A stretch of DNA of 64,000 bases from Actinokineospora sp. NBRC 105648 (GTDB lineage Bacteria > Actinomycetota > Actinomycetes > Mycobacteriales > Pseudonocardiaceae). The notes beneath the pieces were generated by a model. The model was given only the letters and a program-made list of their open reading frames with translations. It searched no databases and had not been told where the DNA came from. Position 1 is the stretch's first letter, and each line of letters starts with the position of its first letter. A program made the translations under genes and the position numbers. Location: positions 115,740 to 179,739 of the forward strand of contig NZ_BSTR01000001.1 in NCBI RefSeq assembly GCF_030269645.1, written 5' to 3'. Below are positions 17,803-44,800 of this stretch, piece by piece.

Positions 17803-19682
17803 TCCGGATGAAGCTGACAGTCCTGCGGCACACCATCGCCGGGCCGCGGGCCACCTGGATGCTCACCGGCGGCCTGGTCGGGCTGGCCCTGGCGGCGGGC
17901 ACGATCGCGCTGGCCACCGCCGACGCCGCCCCCGGCACGGTGCTCGACCTGCTCGCGGTCACCTTCGCCATCTGGGCCTTCGGCTGGATGCTCGGGCCCG
18001 CCTTCGGCGGTGACCCGGTGCTGCGCGCCGAGCAGTTCGCGCTGGAGCCGGTGCCGCGCACGCGGTTGGCGCTCGGGCTGCTGGGCGCGGCCTTCGTCGG
18101 GGTCACCACGGCGGTCACGCTGGTCGCGTTCACCGCTCTGATCGTCTACGCGGCCCGGTTCGGGGTCCTGCCGGTGATCGTCTCGGTGCCGGGGCTGGTG
18201 CTCCAGCTGACCCTGGTGGTGCTGCTGTCCCGGCTGGCCGGGCGGTTCTTCGGCGCGCTGTCGCGCTCGCGCTCCGGCGCGGCGGTCACCGCGTTGATCA
18301 CCGCGACCATGATGGTGCTGAGCCAGTCCGGCTGGGTCGTGTTCATCGCCCTGGACGTGGTGCTCGAGACCGGGTTCTCGCCGACGTTCTCGCTGGTCGT
18401 GCGCCTGCTGCCGTCGAGCTGGGCGGTGCTGGCGGTGGAGGCGTCCGCGCGTGGCGATTGGCTGTGGACACTGCTCCCGCTGGCCGGGCTCGCCGTGCTG
18501 GTGGTGCTGCTCGTGCTGTTCTGGGGCAGGCTGCTCGGTCCGCGGCGGCTGGCCCGCCCGGTCGTGCGCGGGTCGAGTGCCCAGGCCGCCGCCCGGCGGG
18601 CCGATCGCGGTCCGGTGTCGGCGGTCTACGTCAAGGAGGTCCGCACCTGGCTGCGCGACCCGCTGCGGGTGCAGAGCCTGGTCGTCGCGCCCGCGTTCGC
18701 GATCTTGAGCGGGCTGCTGCCGCTGCTGTTCGACGCCACCGCGTTCCTGCCGTTCGTCGGCGCCATCACCGCGCTGATGGCCTCGGTGACCTGCGCGAAC
18801 CTCTACGGCCAGGACGGCACCGCGCTCTGGCTGACCCTGCTGCTGCCCGGCACCGAGACCGCCGACGTGCGCGGCAGGCAGCTGGCCTGGCTCACCCTCT
18901 TCGGACCGCTCTCGATCGCGCTGACCGTGCTCGGCGTCCTGCTGCACGGCGACCCGGCGCTCTGGCCGTGGGCGCTGGCCGCGACGTTCTCGCTGCTCGG
19001 CGGGGGTGGCGGCCTGCTGCTCGTGGTCGCGATCGACCAGCTCGTCCCCGGGCCGGACCCGCACAAGAACAAGAACTCCCCGCTCGACCACGGCGACGTC
19101 ACCGGCCAGGCCTTCGTGATGCTGCTGCTGGCGCTGAGCGTGGCCACCCCGGCGCTGGGGACGGTGCTCGCGGGCGAACTCCTCGACCAACCGCTGCTCG
19201 TCTGGGCGGGCGTGCCCGTGGGGCTGTTCGTCGGCGCGCTGTCGTACTGGCTGCTCGGTGCGGCCGCGGTGAAGAAGCTGATCGCGCGCGGGCCCGAGCT
19301 GCTCTACCTGATGCGCGCGGGCAAGGAGCACGAGGGCCAGGTCGGCGCGGAGACCGCCGTGCTCAAGGCCATGCCCCGGCACCGCCGCGGTCTGCTGTGG
19401 ACGAGCTTCTTCATCGGCTGCATCGCGCTGTTCCCGCAGGGCCTGGTGCCGCTGGGGATGAAGCTCAGCGGTGACATCGCCAAGGTCTGGTTCTTCCCGC
19501 TCTACCTGCCCGACGGTCTGCAATGGCCCGCGATCGCGTTGATGCTGGTACTCGGCTTGGCCGCGTTCGCGCTTTCCGGCTGGGTTTATCTCACCGAGAC
19601 GCGCAGGCTGCGGGAAAAGCTCGCGCGCAAGGCGGCCGAACGCGCCGAGCGGGTGGCCGCCGAAGCCGTTCCGGTGGGCTGA
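17787..19682 (+). CDS. ABC transporter permease, large polytopic membrane protein (~631 aa)
   Basis: Membrane partner of the preceding ATPase. I choose GTG 17787 because GGGGAGG (about 17774-17780) lies 6 bases upstream and the frame before it encodes only shadow sequence. This overlaps the ATPase gene by 16 bases. ATG 17808 is the alternative. The protein has about 12-14 hydrophobic segments, arranged as two halves joined near residue 250-290 by a basic, Ala-rich loop. That could be a fused pair of six-helix ABC-2 units. A long cytoplasmic stretch near 480-540 precedes the last two segments, and the C-terminus is basic (RLREKLARKAAERAERVA). No extracytoplasmic enzyme domain is seen. The assignment as a permease rests on hydrophobicity and coupling to the ATPase; I do not recognise a specific named family. 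Confidence 0.85.
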   Translation: MAGVLIRMKLTVLRHTIAGPRATWMLTGGLVGLALAAGTIALATADAAPGTVLDLLAVTFAIWAFGWMLGPAFGGDPVLRAEQFALEPVPRTRLALGLLGAAFVGVTTAVTLVAFTALIVYAARFGVLPVIVSVPGLVLQLTLVVLLSRLAGRFFGALSRSRSGAAVTALITATMMVLSQSGWVVFIALDVVLETGFSPTFSLVVRLLPSSWAVLAVEASARGDWLWTLLPLAGLAVLVVLLVLFWGRLLGPRRLARPVVRGSSAQAAARRADRGPVSAVYVKEVRTWLRDPLRVQSLVVAPAFAILSGLLPLLFDATAFLPFVGAITALMASVTCANLYGQDGTALWLTLLLPGTETADVRGRQLAWLTLFGPLSIALTVLGVLLHGDPALWPWALAATFSLLGGGGGLLLVVAIDQLVPGPDPHKNKNSPLDHGDVTGQAFVMLLLALSVATPALGTVLAGELLDQPLLVWAGVPVGLFVGALSYWLLGAAAVKKLIARGPELLYLMRAGKEHEGQVGAETAVLKAMPRHRRGLLWTSFFIGCIALFPQGLVPLGMKLSGDIAKVWFFPLYLPDGLQWPAIALMLVLGLAAFALSGWVYLTETRRLREKLARKAAERAERVAAEAVPVG

Positions 19683-19734
19683 GCCACCCCCCATTCGATG
19701 CCGCTGACCTGCGCGTTCGCCACACCCGGCAGGT

Positions 19735-19762
19735 TAGGGGCAGGGGCCGGGGCCATAGGGGT
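19735..19762 (+). promoter_or_regulatory. Heptamer direct repeat TAGGGGC-N14-TAGGGGT upstream of the loading-module PKS
   Basis: TAGGGGC 19735-19741 and TAGGGGT 19756-19762, the same pair and 21-bp period as at 15270-15297. A CGGGG between the two could be an imperfect middle copy. The distance to the candidate -10 box is 23 bases here and 22 at the other site. Confidence 0.55.
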
Positions 19763-19785
19763 TGGCCGCGCTGACACGGCCTAAC

Positions 19786-19791
19786 TACTGT
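19786..19791 (+). promoter_or_regulatory. Candidate -10 box TACTGT for the loading-module PKS operon
   Basis: TAnnnT form, placed at nearly the same distance from the heptamer repeat as the -10 box of the carboxylase gene. It would give a 5' leader of about 120 bases that includes the 22-bp palindrome. Confidence 0.35.
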
Positions 19792-19870
19792 CCAACCCGG
19801 GGACGCGTCCGAGGAGAATCGGAGGCAATTCACGTCGTTGGCGCGCCCTTTTCCGGTCCCGGCTTCGGTC

Positions 19871-19892
19871 GAGTTCCCGCGCGCGGGAACTC
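19871..19892. promoter_or_regulatory. Perfect 22-bp palindrome in the PKS leader (half-site GAGTTCCCGCG)
   Basis: The two 11-base halves are exact reverse complements with no spacer, centred about 38 bases before the ATG. It lies downstream of the candidate promoter, so it could be an operator for a dimeric repressor acting as a roadblock, or an mRNA hairpin near the ribosome site. Confidence 0.65.
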
Positions 19893-19919
19893 ACGGTATC
19901 GAGTGGGTTTGAGGCATTC

Positions 19920-35870
<15,951 letters not shown>

Positions 35871-35897
35871 GGCCGTCCCCGCTGGGAGTCGCTGACG

Positions 35898-38800
35898 ATG
35901 GCGAATGAAGAGAAGCTGCTCGACCACCTGAAGTTCGTCACCGGCGAGCTGCGCCAGGCGCACCGGCGGCTGCGCGAGGTCGAGGAGCGGGACGCCGAAC
36001 CGATCGCGATCGTGGCGATGAGCTGCCGGTTCCCCGGTGGGGTCGGCAGCCCCGAGCAGCTGTGGGACTTGGTCGCCGCGGGTACGGACGCCATCGGCCC
36101 GTTCCCGGCCGACCGGGGCTGGGACCTGGACGGGCTGTTCGACCCCGACCCGGACGTGCCGGGCACCAGCTACGGGCGCGAGGGCGGCTTCCTGCCCGAC
36201 GCGGCGGAGTTCGACGCCGCGCTGTTCGAGGTGTCGCCGCGCGAGGCGACGGCGATGGACCCGCAGCAGCGCGTGCTGCTGCAGGCCTGCTGGGAGGTCT
36301 TCGAGCGGGCGGGTATCGACCCGAAGTCGTTGCGCGGCAAGCCGGTCGGGGTGTTCGCGGGGACCAACGGCCAGGACTACGCCAGTGTCATCGCCGCCGA
36401 CCCTGAGGCCGCCGAGGGGTATCTGGCGACCGGTAGCGCCGCGAGTGTCCTTTCCGGACGAATCTCCTACACCTTCGGGCTCGAAGGGCCTGCGGTCACC
36501 GTCGACACGGCGTGCTCCAGCAGCCTGGTCGCGCTGCACCTGGCCATCCGGGCGCTGCGCTCGGGCGAGTGCACCCTGGCGTTGGCCGGTGGTGTGACGG
36601 TGATGGCCACGCCCGCGGCGTTCGTGGAGTTCAGCCGCCAGCGCGCGCTCGCCCCGGACGGCAGGTGCAAGGCATTCGGCGACGGCGCTGACGGCACTGG
36701 CTGGGGTGAGGGCGTCGGTGTCCTGCTCGTCGAGAAGCTCTCCGACGCTCAGGCCAACGGGCACCAGGTGCTCGCTGTGGTGCGAGGGTCGGCGGTCAAC
36801 CAGGACGGTGCGTCCAACGGTCTGACCGCGCCGAACGGGCCCGCGCAGCAGCGGGTGATCCGGGCGGCGCTAGCCTCGGCCGGGCTTGAACCATCCGATG
36901 TGGACGCCGTGGAGGCGCACGGAACCGGCACCCGGCTCGGTGACCCGATCGAGGCGCAGGCGCTCCTGGCCACCTACGGGCGCGACCGGGCGACGCCGCT
37001 GTGGCTGGGTTCGGTGAAGTCGAACATCGGGCACACCCAGGCCGCCGCCGGTGTCGCCGGTGTGATCAAGATGGTGCAGGCGCTGCGGCACGGTGTGCTG
37101 CCCGCGACCCTGCACGCGGATCGGCCGTCGTCGCACGTGGACTGGTCGGCCGGTGCCGTCGAGCTGCTCACCGAGACCCGGCCGTGGCCCGCCGTCGACC
37201 GCCCGCGCCGGGTGGCGGTGTCCTCGTTCGGGGTCAGCGGCACGAACGCCCACACCATCCTGGAACAGGCCCCCGAGCCTGAGCCTGCGGCGGCCGCCCC
37301 CGCGCCCGCCCTGGTGCCACTGGCCCTGTCCGGTCACACCGCCGACACCCTGCGGGCCCAGGCCGCGCGGTTGGCCGAGTTCCTCGCGGAGTCCGACGCC
37401 GCGCTGCTCGACACCGCATACTCCCTGGTCACCGGGCGTGCCGTGCTGCCGCACCGGGCTGTGGTCGTCGCGGCTGACCGGGCTTCGGCGATCGCCGCGT
37501 TGACCGAGGTGGCGCAGGGGCGCGACCTCGCCCAACGTGGCGAGGCCGGGGTCGCGACACCTGGCAAGCTCGTGTACCTGTTCACCGGTCAGGGATCCCA
37601 GCGCCCGGGGATGGGTGCCGAGCTGTACCGGGAGTTCCCGGTGTTCGCGGCTGCCGTCGACGCGGTGCGCGCGCGGGTCGAGTTCGCCGACGACGAGTCT
37701 GTGCACCAGACCGTCAACGCCCAAGCGGCGCTGTTCGCCCTGCAGGTCGGGCTCTTCCGGCTGCTGGAGTCCTGGGGCCTGCGGCCAGACGTCCTCTTGG
37801 GACATTCGATCGGCGAGTTGGCCGCCGCGCACGTCGCCGGTGTTCTCTCGCTCGATGACGCGTGCGCACTGGTCGCCGCTCGCGGACGGCTGATGCAGGC
37901 GTTGCCCACTGGCGGTGCCATGCTCGCGGTCGAGGCCGACGAGGTCACTTTGCCTGCGGGCGTTGACCTCGCCGCGATCAACGGTCCGCGTTCGCTCGTG
38001 GTGTCCGGTGACGAGGACGCGATCGACGCGCTCGAGGCCCAATGGCGCGCGGAGGGCCGGAAGGTCAAGCGGCTCACCGTCTCGCACGCGTTCCACTCGC
38101 ACCGCATGGAGCCGATGCTCGAGGAGTTCGCGCGGGTCGCCGAGCGGCTCACGTTCCACCCGCCCCGGATTCCCCTGCTCGCCACGGCGACCGGCGCGGT
38201 GGACACGCCCGGCTACTGGGTTCGACAGGTGCGCGAGACTGTTCGTTTCGCCGACGCCGCCGCACGCCTGCCCGAGAGTGCCCGCTGTCTGGAGCTGGGT
38301 CCAGATGGTGTGCTCAGCGCGTTGGTCGGTACGGGTGTTCCCCTGCTCCGTGCGGGTCGTGACGAACCGACGACCGCCGTGCGCGCCCTGGCCCGCGTCC
38401 ACACCCAGGGTGCCCGGCCCGACTGGACCGCCCTACTGCCCGGTGGCACCCGGGTCGACCTGCCGACTTACCCGTTCGAGCGGCACGCCTACTGGCCGCG
38501 CGCCACCGTCCGCGCCGATGTCACCGCTGCCGGACTCGGTACCGCCGACCACCCGCTGCTGGGCGCCGCCGTGTCGCTGGCTGCGGGCGGTGGGTTGCTG
38601 CTGACCGGGCGGCTCTCCGCGTCGAGCCACGGGTGGTTGACCGATCACCGCGTCCTAGGCGACGTCCTGGTCCCGGGCGCCGCGTTCGTGGAGCTGGCCC
38701 TGCACGCCGGTGAGCAGGCGGGCTGCCCCACCCTGGACGAGTTGGCCATCGAGGCTCCGCTGGTGCTCAGCGGGACCGCGCAGGTGCAGGTCAGCGTGGG

Positions 38801-41800
38801 TGCGCCTGCGGACGACGGTACCCGCGCGGTGCAGATCCACTCCCGGGTCGACGAGGGTGAGTGGATCAGGAACGCCGACGGTGTGCTGAGCCCGGCGGTG
38901 ATCACGCCCGAGCCGCTGACCTGGCCGCCGATCGCCGAGCCGGTCGACCTGACCGGGTTCTACGAGCGCGCCGCCGAGGCGGGCTTCCGCTACGGCCCGC
39001 TGTTCCAGGGGTTGACCGCCGCCTGGCAGTCCGGCGACGAGCTGTTCGCCGAGGTCGAGCTGCCCGAGCCCGGTCACCGCGACGCCGCGCGGTGCGGCCT
39101 GCACCCGGCCCTGCTCGACGCCGCCCTGCACCCCACCGGCCTCGACCCGGCTCGCGCCGGCCTGCCGTTCTCCTGGTCCGGGGTCGCCCTGCACGCTGTC
39201 GGTGCCACCAGTCTGCGCGTGCGGATCACCGCGCGGGGCCTGGACACCTACGCGCTCACCATCACCGACCCGACCGGCGCGCCCGTGGCGACGGTCAGCG
39301 CTCTCGGCCTGCGCAAGCCGACGGCCGTCCGGCCGAGTGACTCGCTGTTCGCCCTCGACTGGACCCATCTGTCGCTTGTGGACAGCCAGGCGACCGTACT
39401 CCGGGCCCAACCCGCCGACTGGGAGCCTGCCGACGCCGTGGTCTGGCGGGTGCCGACCGGCGCCGTCGAGTCCACTGTGGTCGATGGGCTGACGGCCCTG
39501 CGGACCTGGCTGGACGACGACCGGTTCGCCGAGTCCACCCTGGTCGTGCTGACCTCCGGCGCGGTCGCGGCGGGTCCCGGCGACGATGTCACCGATCTCG
39601 CCGGTGCCGCGCTCGGTGGCCTGGTGCGGTCCGCGCAGTCGGAGAACCCCGGCCGGTTCCTGCTGGTCGACGCCGATACCGAGCCCACCGACGCCGTCAT
39701 CGCGGGCATCCTCGCCCTTGACGAGCCGCAACTCGCGTTGCGCGGCAACGAGATCCTCGCGCCCCGGCTCGCGCGCGCGGCCACCGGCCTCGTGCCGCCC
39801 GAGAGCGCGGCCTGGCGTTTGGAGCCCGGCGCGGGCTCACTCGACGAGTTGGCACTCGTCGAGGTTCCGGATCGCGAGCTCGCGCCCGGCGAGGTGCGGA
39901 TCGCGGTACGCGCCACCGGTCTCAACTTCCGCGATGTGCTGATCGCCCTCGGCTCGTACCCGGAGCGCGCGCTCATGGGCTCCGAGGGTGCGGGCGTCGT
40001 GGTCGAGGTCGGTGCCGAGGTCGCGGACCTGGCGCCTGGGGACCGGGTGTTCGGCCTGTTCTCCGGCGGCTTCGGTCCTTCGGTCGTGGTCGACCGGCGG
40101 ATGGTCGCCCTGATGCCGAGCGAGTGGTCGTTCACCCAGGCGGCCTCGGTGCCGATGGTGTTCCTCACCGCCTACTACGGGCTGGTGGACCTCGCCGGGC
40201 TGCGCGCGGGTGAGTCGGTGCTCATCCACGCGGCGGCGGGTGGGGTCGGCATGGCGGCCGTGCAGGTCGCGCGGCACCTGGGCGCCGAGGTCTACGGCAC
40301 CGCGAGCCCGGCCAAGTGGCCCGCGACCGGCCTGCCCGCGGACCACCTGGCGTCTTCACGCGATCTTGGCTTCGCCGACCGGTTCCCGGCCGTGGACGTG
40401 GTGCTCAACGCGCTCGCGGGCGAGTTCATCGACGCGACCGTGCGGCTGCTCAAGCCGGGCGCCCGGTTCATCGAGATGGGCAAGGCCGACCTGCGCGCCG
40501 ACATCCCCGGCTACCGGGCCTTCGACCTGGGCGAGGCGGGCCCGGACCGGCTCGCGGAGCTGCTCACCGAGGTGCTCGACCTGTTCGCCCGCGGGGTGTT
40601 CACGCTGCTGCCGGTGCGCGCGTGGGACCTGCGGGACGCGCCGTCGGCGTTCCGGTTCGTGGGCCAGGGCAAGCACATCGGCAAGAACGTGCTGACCGTG
40701 CCCCAGACCTTCGATCCACAGGGGACGGTGCTGGTCACCGGCGGTACCGGGGTCCTCGGCGCGGCGCTCGTCCGGCACTTGGTCGCCGAGCACGGCGTGC
40801 GGCACCTGGTGCTGGCGAGCAGGCGTGGCCCGGACGCCCAGGGCGTGGCCGAACTGCTGGACCTGCCCGCGGACATCCGCGTGGTGGCCTGCGACGTGGC
40901 CGACCGGACCGCGCTCGGGGCGCTGCTGGCCGACATCGCGCGTGATCGACCGCTCACCGGTGTCGTGCACGCCGCGGGCATCGCGGACGACGGCGTGCTG
41001 GCCGCGCTGACCCCCGAGCGGATCAGCGCGGTGCTGCGCCCCAAGGCTGAGGCCGCGCTCGCGTTGCACGAGCTGGTCGGCGACGTGGCCGTGTTCGCGA
41101 TGTACTCCTCGGCCTCATCGGTGTTCGGCTCACCCGGCCAGGCCAACTACGCCGCCGCGAACGCGCTGCTCGACGGCCTCGCCGCCCACCGCAGGGCCCG
41201 TGGGCTCGCTGGGTCGTCGTTGTCCTGGGGCTTGTGGGCTCAGGCCAGCGCTATCAGCGGCGGCCTCGACACCACCGACTTGGCACGCGCCACCCGGATC
41301 GGCGGCGCGTTGAGCACCGAGCAGGGGCTCACCCTGTTCGACGCCGTGCTGCGCAGCCCGCTCGCGCACACGGTGCCCGTCCGGTTCGACCCCGCTGTCG
41401 CCCGCGGGTTGACCCCGTTGCCCGCGTTGCTGCGCGGTCTTGTCCGGACCCAGACCCGCCGGGCGGCCACCGCCACCGACGCGTCACTGGCTGACCGGCT
41501 GGCCGCGCTTCCCGCCGCCGAGCGGACGCGGGTGCTCGTGGCCATGGTCCGGACCGAGGTCGCCGCGGTCCTGGGTCACTCCACTGTGGACGGCATCGAC
41601 CCGGCCCGCCCGTTCAAGGAACTGGGGTTCGACTCCCTCACCGCCGTGGAGCTGCGCAACCGGCTGGCGGGGGCGGCGGGTCTGCGCCTGCCCGCGACGC
41701 TGATCTTCGACCACCCCACCCCGGCCGCGCTCGCCGCGTACCTGCTCTCGCTCATGCCCGACACCCAGGCTGCCGCTCCGCGGGCGCGGGTCGCCACCTC

Positions 41801-44800
41801 GACCAGGGTCGACGAACCGATCGCCATCGTGGGCATGAGCTGCCGGTATCCAGGGGGTGTTGAGTCCCCTGGGGACCTGTGGCGGTTGGTCGCCGAGGGG
41901 CGCGACGTCATCGGCCCGTTCCCGACCGATCGCGGGTGGGACCTCGACTCGCTCTACGACCCGGACCCCGAGCGGGTCGGCACCACCTACACCCGCGCGG
42001 GCGGGTTCCTCGACGGCGTAACGGGTTTCGACGCCGCGCTGTTCGGCATCTCCCCGCGTGAGGCGACCGCGATGGACCCCCAGCAGCGCCTGCTGCTGGA
42101 GGCCACCTGGGCGGCGTTCGAGGCGGCGGGCATCGAGCCCGGCTCGGTGCGCGGCACCTCCGCCGGGGTGTTCGTCGGTGTCGCGTCCTCCGGCTACGGC
42201 GTCAACGTGCGGCTGCCCGAGGGGGTCGAGGGGCACTTCCTGACCGGCAGCTCCACGAGCGTCGCCTCCGGCAGGCTCGCCTACACCTTCGGGTTGGAGG
42301 GGCCCGCGGTCACCGTGGACACCGCCTGTTCCAGCAGTCTGGTGGCGCTGCACCTGGCCGTTCAGGCGTTGCGGAACGGCGAGTGCGACCTGGCGCTGGC
42401 CGGTGGCGTGACCGTCATGGTGAGCCCTGGGATCTTCACGGAATTCAGTCGCCAGAAGGGGTTGTCGGTCGACGGCCGGTGCAAGTCGTTCGCCGCGGGC
42501 GCCGATGGGACCGGGTGGTCCGAGGGTGTCGGCGTGCTGTTGGTCGAGCGGTTGTCCGACGCCCAGCGCAACGGCCACGAGATCTTGGCTTTGGTGCGGG
42601 GAAGCGCGGTCAACCAGGATGGCGCGTCCAACGGCCTCACCGCGCCCAACGGTCCCGCCCAGCAGCGCGTCATCCGCGCCGCGCTGGCCAACGCGGGACT
42701 GAAACCATCCGATGTGGACACCGTCGAGGCGCACGGCACCGGTACCGCGCTCGGTGACCCCATCGAGGCCCAGGCGCTCCTGGCGACCTACGGCGCCGAG
42801 CGGACCGAGCCGCTGTGGCTGGGCTCGCTGAAGTCCAACCTCGGCCACGCCCAGTCCGCCGCGGGTGTCGCGGGCGTGATCAAGGTGGTGCAGGCCCTTC
42901 GCAACGGCCTGCTGCCCGCGACCCTGCACGTCGACGAGCCGTCACCGCACGTCGACTGGACCGCCGGGGCGGTGTCGCTGCTGACGTCGGCGCGGCCGTG
43001 GCACGCGGGCGATCGGCCGCGCCGGGCGGGGGTGTCGTCCTTCGGGGTAAGCGGCACGAACGTGCACACGATCATCGAGGAGGCGCCCGCCGCCGCGCGT
43101 CCCGCAGGTGTCAAGCCCACGCACCCGGTGCCGATCGCTGTGTCGGCGCACTCGCCGCAAGCGCTTGCCGCCCAGGTCGAACGGCTGCGCGCGCTGGTCG
43201 AGCGCGACCCGGCCATCCGGCCGGTCGACCTCGCGCACTCGCTTGCCGCCCGCCAACTCCAGGCACACCGCACGACCTTCGCGGCTCTGACCAGGGAAGA
43301 TGTGCTGGCGGGTCTGACGCCCGGTACCGGGGGGCGCGCGTCCACGGGTGTGGCGTTCCTGTTCACCGGTCAAGGTTCGCAGCGCGCGCGGATGGGGACG
43401 GAGCTTCACGCGGCGTTCCCGGTATTCGCCTCGGCGTACGACGAGATCCGAGCGCGCGTCGACTTCGGCGACGCTCTCGACCAGACCGGCGACGCGCAGC
43501 CCGCGCTGTTCGCGCTCGAGGTGGCGCTGTTCCGGCTGCTGGAGTCCTGGGGCCTGGTGCCGGATGTCCTCATCGGACACTCGGTCGGCGAGCTGGCCGC
43601 CGCGCACGTCGCCGGGATCCTGTCACTGGACGACGCCTGCGCCCTGGTCTCCGCCCGCGCCCGCCTGATGCAGGCGTTGCCCACGGGCGGTGCGATGCTG
43701 GCGGTCGAGGCCGACGGAGCTGACGGGCTCGACCTGCCCGCCGGAGTCGACCTGGCCGCGGTGAACGGACCCCGGTCACTGGTGGTGTCGGGCGACGAGG
43801 ACGTGATCGCCGCCCTGGAGGTCCAGTGGCGCGGCGAGGGGCGCAAGGTCAAGCGGCTCGCGGTGTCCCACGCGTTCCACTCGCACCGCATGGACCCGAT
43901 GCTCGACGAGTTCGCACGGGTCGCGGCCGGTCTGACCTACCACTCACCGTCGATCCCGATTTTGTCCACTTCGGATGGTGACCCGACGTCGCCGGACTAC
44001 TGGGTGCGCCAGGTCCGCGGCACGGTCCGGTTCGCCGACGCGGTGTCCCGTGCCAGCGTCGGCACCTACCTCGAGCTTGGTCCCGACGGCGTTCTGTCCG
44101 CCTTGGTCGACCACGGCATCCCGACGCTGCGCGCGGGGCGTGCGGAGGTTGAGACGCTGCTCGCCGCCGTCACCGCCGCGCACACTCGTGGCGCCCCGCT
44201 GGACCTGCGCGCCCTCACGCCCGGCGGCAGGCGCGTCGACCTGCCCACCTACGCGTTCCAGCGCGAGCGGTTCTGGCTCGACATTGCCCCAGAGGTCTCA
44301 GAGGTCCCTGAGTTCACCGCCGACCCGGCCGAGGCCCTGTTCTGGGCGGCTGTCGACGCCGGTGACGTCACCACCCTCGCGACCACGCTCGACCTGTCGA
44401 CGGCGGGGATCGACGCCGTGCTGCCCGCGCTGGCCACCTGGCGGAAGGGCCGCCAGTCTCAGGCCACTGTGGACTCTTGGCGCTACCAGGTTTCCTGGGT
44501 GTCGGTCGAGGCCGCCACCCCCGCCACCGGGACCTGGCTGGTCACGGACGCGCGAGTCGCGAAGGCGCTGCGCTCGGCCGGTGTCGAGGTCGTCGAAGAG
44601 CCCGTTCCCGGTCTGGCCGGGGTGGTCGCCGTCGAGCCGGACCTCGCCGAGGTGCTCGCGCTCGTCCACGCGGCCGAGGCACCGCTGTGGGTGCTGACCA
44701 GGGCCGCTGTGTCCTGCGTGGATGCCGCAGGGCGTCCAGGGGCCGCGCAGGTGTGGGGTCTGGGCCGGGTGGCCGCGTTGGAGCACCCAGACCGCTGGGG

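Larger units (their letters stand above)
19683..19919 (+). other. Intergenic region (237 bases) in front of the loading-module PKS
   Basis: Contains, in order, the heptamer direct repeat (19735-19762), a candidate -10 (19786-19791), two purine-rich GGAG-type stretches near 19810-19827 that precede no gene, a perfect 22-bp palindrome (19871-19892) and the ribosome site GAGG at 19911-19914. It is the only sizeable promoter region in front of PKS genes in this window, so it probably drives the whole 19920 to >64000 operon. Confidence 0.75.

Noticed and set aside
19805-19830. A small gene after the GGAGG stretches upstream of the loading PKS
   Set aside because: No ATG, GTG or TTG at a proper distance gives a protein-like frame. 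The frames there run on as shadow sequence.
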